From: Erythrobacter fulvus
Lineage (GTDB): Bacteria > Pseudomonadota > Alphaproteobacteria > Sphingomonadales > Sphingomonadaceae
Direction: 5' to 3'
NCBI RefSeq assembly: GCF_028595285.1
Contig: NZ_JAQQXQ010000010.1
Span: 53,396-117,395 of the forward strand
Length of the DNA: 64,000 nucleotides
Part shown: piece by piece, positions 1 to 8,493 of the stretch
Layout of the letters: each line of letters begins with the position of its first letter
Position numbering within the stretch: position 1 is the first letter of the stretch
Notes under the pieces: model-generated
What the model saw: only the letters and a program-made list of their open reading frames with translations
The model's database searches: none
What the model was told of the DNA's origin: nothing
Program-made: the position numbers and the translations under genes

Positions 1-216
1 AGCACCAGCCTGTGGGAGAAGGCGATTTCGCGCGGGGTCCAGGTGGCTGTAGGCGGCGCCGCAGGGATGGCCGCGTCAAAGGTGCTGGGCAAGAAAAGCC
101 GCGCCAATCCGGTTGCCTCGGGGGTCACGTCCGCCGCCGGTTCGATCGCGACCGATCTGGCCGGGCCGGTTGTCGGCCGTTTCGTGCGCAACCTTGTCGG
201 CGGGCTGATGCGCTGA
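1..216 (+). CDS. C-terminal fragment, possibly HerA-like (DUF853) ATPase
   Basis: Open from the first base of the window in frame 1 to a TGA at 214-216, giving the last 71 residues of a protein. The tail is rich in Gly, Ala, Ser and Val with scattered Arg/Lys and ends GGLMR. Such a small-residue tail with the pattern WEKA...GR.VRNLVGGL resembles the C-terminus of DUF853 helicase HerA-like proteins (E. coli YjgR type), but no ATPase motif lies inside the window, so this is a guess from the tail alone. The alternative frame starting at base 12 has Arg/Gly/Cys-rich composition and looks like a shadow. Confidence 0.45.
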   Translation, partial: STSLWEKAISRGVQVAVGGAAGMAASKVLGKKSRANPVASGVTSAAGSIATDLAGPVVGRFVRNLVGGLMR

Positions 217-242
217 CCCCCTGCCCCCTTTCCCGGCGGCGA

Positions 243-258
243 TGTTCCACGTGAAACA
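243..258. promoter_or_regulatory. parS-like ParB binding site
   Basis: TGTTCCACGTGAAACA matches the bacterial parS consensus TGTTnCACGTGAAACA at every specified position. It lies 26 bases past the stop of the first gene, in a 120-base gap that holds no gene. ParB spreads from such sites, which cluster near the replication origin; parA and parB themselves are not in this window. No second site with the CACGTGAAAC core was found in the 64 kb. Confidence 0.75.
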
Positions 259-336
259 TCGCCGAAAACCGGGCTCGCGGGGGTCTAAACGGGCGAAAAC
301 GAGGCCTAAACCGGCGAAAATTGCCCGAGATTCGCG

Positions 337-720
337 CTATTGCGGGGCTGCGACCATGCAAAAGGCGTTGAGCTTGTTGCCGTCCGGATCGCGGAAATAA
401 CCGGCGTAGAACCCGTCATCCCCGCGCGGGCCGGGTGCGCCTTCATCGCTGCCGCCGTGGGCCATGGCGATATCATAGAGGGCGTGGACATCCTCGGGCG
501 TTTTCACTTCGAGCGCGACCATTACCCCGTTCCCGACTGTGGCAGGCTGGCCGTCGAACGGCACTGTTGCCGCGATCCCGGGCGCGCCGCCCCATTGCCC
601 CCAGGCGATGAAGGTTTCGAAATCCATCATCCGCCCGACGCCGAAATGCGCGGCAATCGCATCATAGAACGCCGCCGCGCGCGGCAGATCATTGGTGCCA
701 AGAGTGACGTAACCGATCAT
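337..720 (-). CDS. VOC family (glyoxalase/bleomycin-resistance-like) protein
   Basis: 127-residue single-domain protein. It begins MIGYVTLGTNDLPRAAAFY, the typical first strand and helix of a vicinal-oxygen-chelate fold, and ends with the family signature FRDPDGNKLNAF (last 20 residues). The Glu in ALEVKTPEDV and the final strand fit the beta-alpha-beta-beta-beta repeat. An upstream in-frame ATG would add six residues; the internal one at 720 is preferred because it starts exactly at the conserved strand. Members include glyoxalase I and ring-cleavage dioxygenases, and the substrate cannot be told. It is followed leftwards by the parS-containing gap. Confidence 0.85.
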   Translation of the reverse strand: MIGYVTLGTNDLPRAAAFYDAIAAHFGVGRMMDFETFIAWGQWGGAPGIAATVPFDGQPATVGNGVMVALEVKTPEDVHALYDIAMAHGGSDEGAPGPRGDDGFYAGYFRDPDGNKLNAFCMVAAPQ

Positions 721-806
721 CGAAAGTTCTCCCGTCACGCGCGCCGCCCGATGCGACTCGCCGAGGTGAGAACATTACAAGAACAAATATGTTCCCGCAA
801 GCTGCC

Positions 807-2615
807 TCAAAGCGGCTGGGTCTCGCGCTCCAGCCATTGTAGCTCCTCGCCTTCGAGCAGCGGCGACAGCAGTTCGCGCACCTTGGCGTGATAGGCATCC
901 ATCCACGCCACTTCCTCGGTGGTCAGCAGGCTCTTTTCGATCAGCTTGCGATCGATCGGCACGAAGGTCAGCGTCTCGAACCCGAGATAGCGGCCCTCCA
1001 TCCCTTCGATCCGGCGTTCCTCGGTCAGCACGAGGTTTTCGATCCGGATGCCGAAGGCGCCTTGCTTGTAATAGCCCGGTTCGTTCGACAGGATCATCCC
1101 TGCGAACAGTTCCTGACCCGTCCCGGCCTGACCGCCCGAAGGCTTGGCGATGCGCTGCGGGCCTTCGTGGACGCCGAGGAAGCTGCCCACCCCGTGCCCG
1201 GTGCCGTGGGCGTAATCGACGCCCGCCTCCCACAGATATTGACGCGCCAGCACGTCGAGCTGGCCGCCGCAGGTGCCCTGCGGAAACACTGCACGGTCAA
1301 TCTGGATGTGGCCTTTCAGCACGCGGGTGAAGCGGTCGCGCATCTCCGCCGTCGGTTCGCCCGGTCCCACCCACACGGTGCGGGTGATGTCGGTGGTGCC
1401 GCCCGGATATTGCCCGCCCGAATCGACGAGGTAGATCGAACCCGGCGGGATCGGGATATTGCTGTCCTCGTCCACCTTGTAATGCGGCAGCGCGGCGTGG
1501 CCGGCGGCGGCGGAGATGGTGTCGAAGGAAAGATCGCGCAGGCCCGGATCGCGCCCGCGGAATTCGGCCAGCTTGGCGGCGGCGGACAGTTCGTCCACGC
1601 CCCCCAGCGGCGCCTCGATCTCCAGCCAGCGCAGGAACCGGCTCACCGCCGCGCCGTCGCGCACCTGCGCATCGCGGTGGCCCTGCTGTTCGGCGGGGTT
1701 CTTGATCGCCTTGGCAAGGATCGTCGGGTCCTGTTTGAAGGTGAACCTCGCGCCGCCCGAACGCAGCGCCTGCGCGATGCCGACCACCGCGAAATCGGGA
1801 TCGAGACTGACGCTCTTGCCCGAAAGCTCGCCAGTCAGCGCGCTCTCGAAGGCGTCGCGATCACGGATCGTCACCGCATTGCCGAGGTGGCGCGCCAGTT
1901 CGGGCGTCACCTTCTCGGGCGCGATGAACAGCTCGGCGCTGCCGTCCTTGTGGGCGATGACATAGGACAGCGCGACGGGCGTGTGCGGCACGTCGGCCCC
2001 GCGGATATTGAGCAGCCATGCGACCGAATCGAGCGCCGGGATCACCACCGCGTCATGCCCGTGCTTCACCAGCCAGTCGGCCACGGCGGCGCGCTTTTCG
2101 GCCGAGGAGCTTCCGGCCAGATCATCCTCGTAAACCAGCGCTGCGGCGGGCGAGGGCGCGGGACGATCGGCCCACACCGCGTCGATCGGGTTGCTTTCGG
2201 CGGGCACAAGGGTGACGCCCTTGGGCTCCACCTGTTTCTCCACCGCCTCAACCCAGGCCCAGGTATGGAGCCAGGGATCATAGGCGATCTTGGCGCCGGC
2301 CTCGCATACTTCGGCCAGCCACGCGCCGAGGCTGTCGGCAGGCACGCTTTTGTATGTGAACAGATTGCCGTCCACCTGCTCGCGCACCTGCACGGTATAT
2401 CGCCCGTCGACGAAGATCGCCGCGTGGTTCAGCGTCACCGCGGCAAAGCCCGCCGATCCGCCGAAACCCGTCAGCCAGTTCAGGCGCTGGGCATAATCGC
2501 CGACATATTCGCTCATATGTTCATCGCTGATCGGCACGATGAACCCGTCCACCCCGCGCCGCTTCAACTCTTCGCGCAGGGCGGCAAGGCGGGCTTCATG
2601 GGTTTGCATCAGCAT
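807..2615 (-). CDS. pepP: Aminopeptidase P family (Xaa-Pro) metallopeptidase
   Basis: 602-residue M24B peptidase that removes an N-terminal residue preceding proline, using two metal ions. N-terminal creatinase-like domains (about 1-310) include RLNWLTGFGGSAGF. The catalytic pita-bread domain carries the metal ligands in order: Asp in LVDSGGQYPGGTTDIT (near residue 395), His in GTGHGVGSFLGVHEG (near 470), Glu in LSNEPGYY (near 508) and Glu in FETLTFVP (near 546). The length fits the long three-domain subclass. The ATG at 2615 follows a GAGG; one at 2609 is also possible, and the open frame upstream to 2759 reads into the divergent promoter. It is divergent from the S9 oligopeptidase gene with a 122-base gap, and both act on proline-containing or small peptides. 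Confidence 0.93.
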   Translation of the reverse strand: MLMQTHEARLAALREELKRRGVDGFIVPISDEHMSEYVGDYAQRLNWLTGFGGSAGFAAVTLNHAAIFVDGRYTVQVREQVDGNLFTYKSVPADSLGAWLAEVCEAGAKIAYDPWLHTWAWVEAVEKQVEPKGVTLVPAESNPIDAVWADRPAPSPAAALVYEDDLAGSSSAEKRAAVADWLVKHGHDAVVIPALDSVAWLLNIRGADVPHTPVALSYVIAHKDGSAELFIAPEKVTPELARHLGNAVTIRDRDAFESALTGELSGKSVSLDPDFAVVGIAQALRSGGARFTFKQDPTILAKAIKNPAEQQGHRDAQVRDGAAVSRFLRWLEIEAPLGGVDELSAAAKLAEFRGRDPGLRDLSFDTISAAAGHAALPHYKVDEDSNIPIPPGSIYLVDSGGQYPGGTTDITRTVWVGPGEPTAEMRDRFTRVLKGHIQIDRAVFPQGTCGGQLDVLARQYLWEAGVDYAHGTGHGVGSFLGVHEGPQRIAKPSGGQAGTGQELFAGMILSNEPGYYKQGAFGIRIENLVLTEERRIEGMEGRYLGFETLTFVPIDRKLIEKSLLTTEEVAWMDAYHAKVRELLSPLLEGEELQWLERETQPL

Positions 2616-2737
2616 GGCAAGGATCCTCGGGTGTCGGCGCGCAGCACTTGCCGCGCGGAAATGTATGATTAGAACCCCCAACATAGGCCTATCGGCCTCG
2701 CCTTTCCACCCGAACCGTCGACAAGGGGTGTCGCACC

Positions 2738-4951
2738 ATGACCGGCCAGATCTGCACATTCGTTCTTGCAGCCACGCTTGCAGCCACCACTTCTCCGCTT
2801 GCCGCGACCGGCAATGCCAACAACGAGGAACCGACCCGCGTGACCACTTCCGCCAAGTCCGCCGTCACCGACATCAAGGCCCCCGTCGCCGAGAAGCGCC
2901 CGCATTCCTACACCCGCCACGGGATCACCATCGAAGACCCGTATGACTGGCTGTACGACAAGTCCTATCCGCTGGTGGACGACGAGGAGGTGCTCGATCA
3001 CCTCAAGGCCGAAAACGCCTATTTCGAAGCGCACATGGCCGCGCAGGAAGGCCTGACTGAGGCGCTGTTCAAGGAAATGCGCGCGCGCATCAAGGAAGAC
3101 GACAGCACCGTTCCGCAGAAGGACGGCGACTACATCTACTGGAGCGAGTTCGAGGAAGGCGCGCAGTATCGCAAGCACTGGCGCAAGCCCGTGGGCGGGG
3201 GCGATCCGCAGCTGCTGATCGACGAGAACGAGCTGGCCGAGGGGCTCGAATATTTCCGCCTCGGTGCGGCCTCGATCAGCCAGAACGGGCGGTTCCTTGC
3301 CTTTTCGACCGATACCAACGGGTCGGAACGCTACACCGCGCGGATCAAGGACCTCGAAACCGGCGAACTGCTGCCCGACGTGCTGGAAAACCTGCGCGGC
3401 GGGCTGACCTGGGTGAAGGGCGACACCGCGCTGGTCTATGGCCCCGCGACCGAGGAATGGCGCACGCTGGAGGCCAAGCTGCACGTGATCGGCACGCCGG
3501 TGAGCGAGGACGTTACGCTTTACAAGGAGGAAGACCAGTCCTTCGGCGTCGGCACTGGCCTGACCGCGCAGGAAGACTGGCTGATCATTGCCACCGGCGA
3601 CAACGAGACGAGCGAGGTGCGCCTTGTGCCCGCCGCCGATCCCACCGCACCTGCTATCCTGGTGAAGGCGCGGCAGAAGGGCGTCGAATACAGCGTCGAC
3701 ATCCGCGACGGCGAGCTTTGGGTGCTGACCAATGATGAACACATCAACTTCCGCCTTGCCAAGGCGAAGCTGGAAACGCCCGGCGAATGGCAGACGGTGA
3801 TTGCCGGATCGGACGATTTCTACCTCACCGATTTCGAGCTTTTCAAAGACTTCTTCGTCACCGAAGGGCGGCTGAACGGGCTCGACCAGATCCAGCTGCG
3901 CCAATATGCCGATCCGGCCAGGGTGACCCCGATCACCTTCCCCGAACCGAGCTACACCGCGGGCCTGTCGAACAATCCAGAATACGACATGAAGAAGCTG
4001 CGGCTGGCCTATCAGTCGATGGTCACGCCGAGCACGGTCTATGACTACGACGTGGCGACGGGCGCGCTGGAAACGCTCAAGACGCAGGAAATTCCGAGCG
4101 GATATGATCCCTCGCTCTATGTCTCCGAACGCCTGACAATCGCGGCGCGCGACGGGACGATGGTGCCGGTCAGCATCCTGATGCGGAAAGACCGGGCGGA
4201 GATTCTGGCGAAGCAGGGCATCGAAGGGCCGGGGCCGCTGCATCTCTATGCCTATGGCGCCTATGGCTATGCCGTGCCGCCGGGCTTTTCGACCTCGCGT
4301 CTGTCGCTGGTGGACCGCGGCTTTGCCTATGCCATCGCCCATATTCGCGGCGGCGACGATCTGGGGCGGCGCTGGTATCTGCAGGGCAAGCTGTTCGAAC
4401 GGATGAACACCTTCAACGATTTCGTCGACGCAGGCCGTGGCCTGATTGCCAAGGGCTACACCGGCGAAGGCATGGTGACCGCAAGCGGCGGTTCGGCAGG
4501 CGGCGAGCTGATGGGGGCGATCATCAATCAGGATCCTGCGCAATATGGTGCGATCGTCGCGCATGTTCCCTTCGTCGATGTGCTGAACACGATGCTCAAC
4601 GAAAAGCTGCCGCTGACACCGGGCGAATGGCAGGAATGGGGCAACCCGATCACCGACAAGGCGGCCTTTGCCTACCTGCTGGCCTATTCGCCCTATGATC
4701 AGGTGGTGGCCAAGGATTACCCGCCGATGCTGGTGACGGCGGGCCTCAACGATCCGCGCGTGACCTATTGGGAACCGGCCAAGTGGGTCGCCAAGCTGCG
4801 CGAGCTGAAGACCGACGATAACCTGCTGCTGCTCAAGACCAACATGGGCGCAGGCCACGGCGGGCAGTCCGGGCGCTGGAACTCCTTGAAGGAAACGGCG
4901 GAGGAATTCGCCTTTATCCTGTGGCAGATGGGTATGGCTCCGAAGGAGTAA
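2738..4951 (+). CDS. S9 prolyl oligopeptidase family (oligopeptidase B-like), secreted
   Basis: 737-residue serine peptidase. The first ~24 residues are a Sec signal peptide ending ATTSPLAATG, so it is probably periplasmic. Then comes a beta-propeller domain starting HGITIEDPYDWL, then an alpha/beta-hydrolase domain: HIRGGDDLGRRWY precedes the nucleophile Ser in SGGSAGGELMG (about residue 586), Asp in GLNDPRVTYWEP (about 671) and His in MGAGHGGQSGRW (about 706). The GGD..GR.WY and RVTYWEPAKW patterns are those of oligopeptidase B (protease II) and close relatives, which cleave short peptides after basic residues; specificity here is inferred. It lies divergent to the aminopeptidase P gene. 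Confidence 0.93.
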   Translation: MTGQICTFVLAATLAATTSPLAATGNANNEEPTRVTTSAKSAVTDIKAPVAEKRPHSYTRHGITIEDPYDWLYDKSYPLVDDEEVLDHLKAENAYFEAHMAAQEGLTEALFKEMRARIKEDDSTVPQKDGDYIYWSEFEEGAQYRKHWRKPVGGGDPQLLIDENELAEGLEYFRLGAASISQNGRFLAFSTDTNGSERYTARIKDLETGELLPDVLENLRGGLTWVKGDTALVYGPATEEWRTLEAKLHVIGTPVSEDVTLYKEEDQSFGVGTGLTAQEDWLIIATGDNETSEVRLVPAADPTAPAILVKARQKGVEYSVDIRDGELWVLTNDEHINFRLAKAKLETPGEWQTVIAGSDDFYLTDFELFKDFFVTEGRLNGLDQIQLRQYADPARVTPITFPEPSYTAGLSNNPEYDMKKLRLAYQSMVTPSTVYDYDVATGALETLKTQEIPSGYDPSLYVSERLTIAARDGTMVPVSILMRKDRAEILAKQGIEGPGPLHLYAYGAYGYAVPPGFSTSRLSLVDRGFAYAIAHIRGGDDLGRRWYLQGKLFERMNTFNDFVDAGRGLIAKGYTGEGMVTASGGSAGGELMGAIINQDPAQYGAIVAHVPFVDVLNTMLNEKLPLTPGEWQEWGNPITDKAAFAYLLAYSPYDQVVAKDYPPMLVTAGLNDPRVTYWEPAKWVAKLRELKTDDNLLLLKTNMGAGHGGQSGRWNSLKETAEEFAFILWQMGMAPKE

Positions 4952-4963
4952 GCCCCCTCAAGC

Positions 4964-5027
4964 CCGTTCGTGTCGAGCGTAGGCGAGACACTGATCTCGG
5001 CCTCTCGACTGCGCTCGAGGCGAACGG
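4964..5027. repeat. Imperfect palindrome, dispersed-repeat-like
   Basis: Two arms of about 27 bases face each other: the left begins CCGTTCGTGTCGAGCGTAGG, and the right, read on the other strand, begins CCGTTCGCCTCGAGCGCAGT. They match at all but four or five positions and fill the gap between the S9 peptidase stop and the thioesterase ribosome site. The TCGAGCG...CGAGA pattern is one I associate with dispersed intergenic palindromes in Sphingomonadales; that family link is from memory. No second copy was seen in the window. It could act as a terminator. Confidence 0.6.
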
Positions 5028-5036
5028 AGATTGGAA

Positions 5037-5435
5037 ATGACCCATCGCTTCACCCGCACCTTCGTGGCCGCGCCGCAGCACATCGACGAACTCGGCCACG
5101 TCAACAACACTGTCTGGGTGCAGTGGATTCAGGACATGGCCACCGCCCACTGGGATGCGGTGGCTCGCCCGGAGGATCGCGCGGCGTTCTTCTGGGTCGT
5201 GGTGCGGCACGAGATCGATTATCGCGGCAACGTGTCCGAAGGCGAGACCGTCACCGCCGAGACATGGATAGAAGGCCCGGCCCAAGGCGCAAAATCGCTC
5301 CGCCGGGTGGAGTTCACCGACGCATCCGGCAAACGCCTCGTCAGCGCGGCGACCACGTGGGCGATGCTTGACCGGGCAAGCGGCAGGCTGGCCCGCGTGC
5401 GGCCCGAAGTGCTCGCGCCCTTCAGGGGCGATTAG
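5037..5435 (+). CDS. Acyl-CoA thioesterase, 4HBT hotdog family
   Basis: 132-residue hotdog-fold protein. The 4HBT signature is visible as the DELGHVNNTVWVQWIQD segment (residues about 16-33), whose Asp is the usual catalytic acid, followed by FFWVVVRHEIDYRGNV and a GETVTAETW strand. Such proteins hydrolyse acyl-CoA thioesters in the cytoplasm. The ATG at 5037 is used because CGGAGA sits 7 bases upstream; an in-frame TTG at 5031 is less likely. The gene converges with the diguanylate cyclase gene, and the two stop codons overlap by 4 bases (5432-5435). Confidence 0.9.
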   Translation: MTHRFTRTFVAAPQHIDELGHVNNTVWVQWIQDMATAHWDAVARPEDRAAFFWVVVRHEIDYRGNVSEGETVTAETWIEGPAQGAKSLRRVEFTDASGKRLVSAATTWAMLDRASGRLARVRPEVLAPFRGD

Positions 5436-7180
5436 GCAGCCTTGCTTTCACGCGTGCGGCGCGGCGCGGGCGGCTGGCTGAACACGGTCAGGCGTTCATA
5501 GGCAAGCCGGTTGCGCCCGCTCGCCTTGGCTTCGTACATCAGCGCATCGGCGCGGGCGTAGAATTCGGAAAACTGCATCGCATGGCGCGTCGCCTGCGCC
5601 AGCACGATCACGCCCATGCTCGCGGTCACTGGCAGGTCCAGCCCGGGCACGTCCTGCGCGATCCGCCGCGGGATTGCCTGCCGCAGCGCCTCGGCCCGTT
5701 CGAGCGTCCGTTCGCCGCGCAGCAGGACCACGAATTCCTCCCCGCCAAGCCTGACCGCGACCGAATCGCGGTCGCCCGCCATGCGGATCGCATTGGCGCA
5801 GGCGACCAGTGCGGCATCGCCGACCTGATGCCCGTGCAGGTCGTTGATCGCCTTGAAGCGATCGAGATCGACCAGCGCGAAGGTATCGAAACCCTGCGCA
5901 AGCAGCGCGTCGAACCGCGCCTCGATCGCGCGGCGGTTCATCAGCCCGGTGAGCGAATCGCGGGTCGATATCTGTTCCAGCATCCGCGCCTCTGTCAGCG
6001 CCGCGTCGCGTTCGATGCGGATCGCGAGGAAACGGTCGGCAATGGCAAGGCTGATCACGATCACCTCGATCCCCGTGGCCACGAACATCATCAGATCGAG
6101 GCTGGACGGGCCAGCATAGACACCCAGCCCGCGGATCAGCCGCTCCATCGAGGTCAGGATCAGCGGGAACCACGCGACGCCGACAAATTTGGCCGAGCGG
6201 CTGCCGCGCAGGATCGCATGGATCAGCGCAGCCGAAACCACCACTGCCGAAGGCATGATCGCAAGGAAATAGCCCGCATCGTCGAAGGCCTGTGTGGCGT
6301 GCAGCTGCAAGGCGAAGAACCCCGGCACGGCGATGGTCCAGCATCCGGCCCAGAAGGTCAGGCGACGCATCCCGCGCGACAGCGCCCCGCCTTCGAGAAA
6401 GGTGCTGAGAAACAGCAATGCTGCGCCGCAGCCGCTCGACCACCACAGCGGCGCCATGACCGCCATCACCGCCACCGGCAGAGTGACCACGCTCGAAATC
6501 ACGCCGCCCGCGAACAGCACATAGCCCATCATCGACACGACCATGGCGGCGTGGAACAGCACGAACCGTTCGCGCAGCACCAGATAGAAGCTGATATCGA
6601 ACAGCAGCGGCAGCACCAGCATCCCCAGCACGAGCGTCAGCAGCATCATCTCTTCCAGCGAGCGGCCCGCTTCGTCGAGGTCATGCACCAGCACGGCTTC
6701 GGTCAGCATCGGAATCGAATGCGGGCGGTCGATCCGCACCAGCAGTGCCTCGGTTTCCGAGGTCAGCACCGGCAGCGGAAGGCGGAACACCGGCCCGGCG
6801 GCAAAAGGCGTCCCGTCGCTTTCGTCAAAGTTTCGCCCGCGCAGGGTGCCGCCCGCGTCAAGCGCATAGAAGGTGATCCGTTCGTGCCGTGCGGCGCGGG
6901 TGACAAAATGCCGCGGGAGGGACGCGTCACGCCACGCATCAGCCTCGAACCGCAGCCAGGCGACAGGCGCATCGGCCTGCCAACCGGCGCCGGTGCAATT
7001 CCATGCGGCACGTTCGATCATTGCTTCGGTGGTGCGATCCGGCCCGCTGGCAGCATGGCACAGCGCCGAAATAGCGGCGCGCTTCGGCGTGCCGGCGGAA
7101 GCAGGCGCGGCAAGGCCCAGCGCCATCAGCGCTGCAGCCATCCACATCAGTAACGCGAGGCGCACCCTGCTCATGCCCAC
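5432..7180 (-). CDS. Diguanylate cyclase with 7TMR-DISM sensor region and GGDEF domain
   Basis: 582 residues. Signal peptide (about 1-29), then a periplasmic beta-rich domain of the 7TMR-DISM extracellular type (about 30-170, including VAWLRFE and LLVRIDRPHS). Seven hydrophobic segments follow (about 175-385), then a short helix and a GGDEF domain from RDSLTGLMNRRAIEARF to the end. The active-site motif GGEEF is intact (about residue 478), so it should make cyclic-di-GMP at the inner membrane in response to an outside ligand. The product-inhibition I-site (RxxD five residues before GGEEF) is absent: DRDS stands there. A PilZ c-di-GMP receptor lies in the same window at 61.8 kb, but no link is shown. 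Confidence 0.9.
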   Translation of the reverse strand: MGMSRVRLALLMWMAAALMALGLAAPASAGTPKRAAISALCHAASGPDRTTEAMIERAAWNCTGAGWQADAPVAWLRFEADAWRDASLPRHFVTRAARHERITFYALDAGGTLRGRNFDESDGTPFAAGPVFRLPLPVLTSETEALLVRIDRPHSIPMLTEAVLVHDLDEAGRSLEEMMLLTLVLGMLVLPLLFDISFYLVLRERFVLFHAAMVVSMMGYVLFAGGVISSVVTLPVAVMAVMAPLWWSSGCGAALLFLSTFLEGGALSRGMRRLTFWAGCWTIAVPGFFALQLHATQAFDDAGYFLAIMPSAVVVSAALIHAILRGSRSAKFVGVAWFPLILTSMERLIRGLGVYAGPSSLDLMMFVATGIEVIVISLAIADRFLAIRIERDAALTEARMLEQISTRDSLTGLMNRRAIEARFDALLAQGFDTFALVDLDRFKAINDLHGHQVGDAALVACANAIRMAGDRDSVAVRLGGEEFVVLLRGERTLERAEALRQAIPRRIAQDVPGLDLPVTASMGVIVLAQATRHAMQFSEFYARADALMYEAKASGRNRLAYERLTVFSQPPAPRRTRESKAA

Positions 7181-7308
7181 GCGGCTAGCATGAAAGCCCT
7201 TACGATGCTGTTAAGCCGGATATCTCCGTTTCGGAGGAAATATCACGCATCGTCAGGCGGTTGCAGAAAGGGCTGCAAATCTTCACCGGCGCCCGCGCAC
7301 AGGCCTTT

Positions 7309-7341
7309 ATGACAGCGCGGTCCGCGTCACACTGTTGTCAT
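7309..7341. promoter_or_regulatory. Possible Pho box upstream of the pstS-like gene
   Basis: GCGTCAC and TTGTCAT stand 11 bases apart (7324-7330 and 7335-7341), the spacing of the CTGTCAT-N4-CTGTCAT direct repeats bound by PhoB. A perfect CTGTCAT copy also lies on the minus strand at 7309-7315. The site is 47-79 bases ahead of the pstS-like start, as expected for phosphate-starvation control. Confidence 0.45.
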
Positions 7342-7387
7342 GAACAGGCAGTAGCGCGCCTCAGCGCTAACACCATCAGGATGTCCC

Positions 7388-8449
7388 ATGTCTCTTCGCA
7401 TTCCCGCTATCGCCCGTACCGGTGCCGCCCTCGCGCTTGCCGCGCTTGCCCTTTCCGCCTGCGACAGCGGCGGGGGTGCCTCGCGCAATTCGGTGCATGC
7501 GGTCGGCTCGTCGACGGTTTATCCCTTCGCCAAGCTGGTGGCGGAAAACTTCGCCCGCTCGAACACCGATTTCCGTTCGCCGCTGATCGAATCCACCGGC
7601 ACCGGCAACGGCATCCAGCTGTTCTGCAAGGGACTGGGTGCAAACACCCCCGACATGGTCAACGCCTCGCGCCGGATGAAGGACAGCGAATTCGATAACT
7701 GCGCGGCCAACAAGGTCGACGAGATCATGGAATTGCAGGTCGGGCTCGACGGGATCGCCTTTGCTTCGGCCAAGGGCGGGATCATGCTGAACCTGTCGCC
7801 CAAGACCGTCTACGAGGCGCTGGCCGCCAGCCCCTATGGCAAGGAACAGACCGCCAAGACCTGGAAGGATGTCGATCCGGCGCTGCCCGCCGATCCGATC
7901 CTCGTCTACGGTCCGCCCAGCACATCGGGCACGCGCGATGCGCTTAAGGAACTGATCCTTGAAGCCGGGTGCAAGTCCGATCCGGCGATGAAGGCGCTGA
8001 AGGACAGCGACGAGAACAAGTACAAGCAGGTCTGCACCGAAGTGCGCGACGACGGCGCCTATGTCGATCAGGGTGAGCAGGACAACCTCATCGTCCAGAA
8101 GATCGAGAGCAATCCGCGTGCGGTCGGCATCTTCGGCTATTCCTATCTCGAGGAAAATCTCGACAAGGTGCAGGGCCTGCCGATGAACGGCGTGCAGCCG
8201 ACCTATGAAAACATCGCCAGCTTCGCCTATCCCGGCGCGCGCCCGCTTTATGTCTATGTAAAGAAGGCACATATGCGCGCCATTCCGGGTCTCGGCGCCT
8301 ATCTCGACGAGTGGGTGAAGAGCTGGGACAAGGACGGCCCGCTGGCCAAGATCGGCATGGTCGCAATGACGCCCGAAGCGATGCAGGCCAATGCCGCCAA
8401 GGTGCGCGAGCAGACCGTGCTGACCCGCGAGGAACTCGCCGCCAAATAA
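7388..8449 (+). CDS. PstS-family phosphate-binding lipoprotein
   Basis: 353 residues. A lipoprotein signal peptide ends at LALSAC (lipobox, Cys about residue 25), so the mature protein is anchored in the periplasm. The PBP-like fold of PstS follows: HAVGSSTVYPFAKLVAENF near the N-terminus forms the ligand loop, STGTGNGIQLFCKG the second, and YGPPSTSGTRDALKE the third phosphate-contacting loop. It would deliver phosphate to a PstCAB transporter, but no pstC, pstA or pstB follows: the next gene is an unrelated membrane protein. That makes it an orphan or remotely coupled binding protein. The putative Pho box upstream supports phosphate control. Confidence 0.9.
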   Translation: MSLRIPAIARTGAALALAALALSACDSGGGASRNSVHAVGSSTVYPFAKLVAENFARSNTDFRSPLIESTGTGNGIQLFCKGLGANTPDMVNASRRMKDSEFDNCAANKVDEIMELQVGLDGIAFASAKGGIMLNLSPKTVYEALAASPYGKEQTAKTWKDVDPALPADPILVYGPPSTSGTRDALKELILEAGCKSDPAMKALKDSDENKYKQVCTEVRDDGAYVDQGEQDNLIVQKIESNPRAVGIFGYSYLEENLDKVQGLPMNGVQPTYENIASFAYPGARPLYVYVKKAHMRAIPGLGAYLDEWVKSWDKDGPLAKIGMVAMTPEAMQANAAKVREQTVLTREELAAK

Positions 8450-8493
8450 AGCGGTGATTGCCGGGCGCTGCGCCGCGCGGTAGCATCGCGCTT

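Noticed and set aside
888..2672. Long open frame on the plus strand opposite aminopeptidase P
   Set aside because: It is antisense to a gene with clear catalytic motifs and has Arg/His-rich, motif-free composition typical of high-GC shadow frames.
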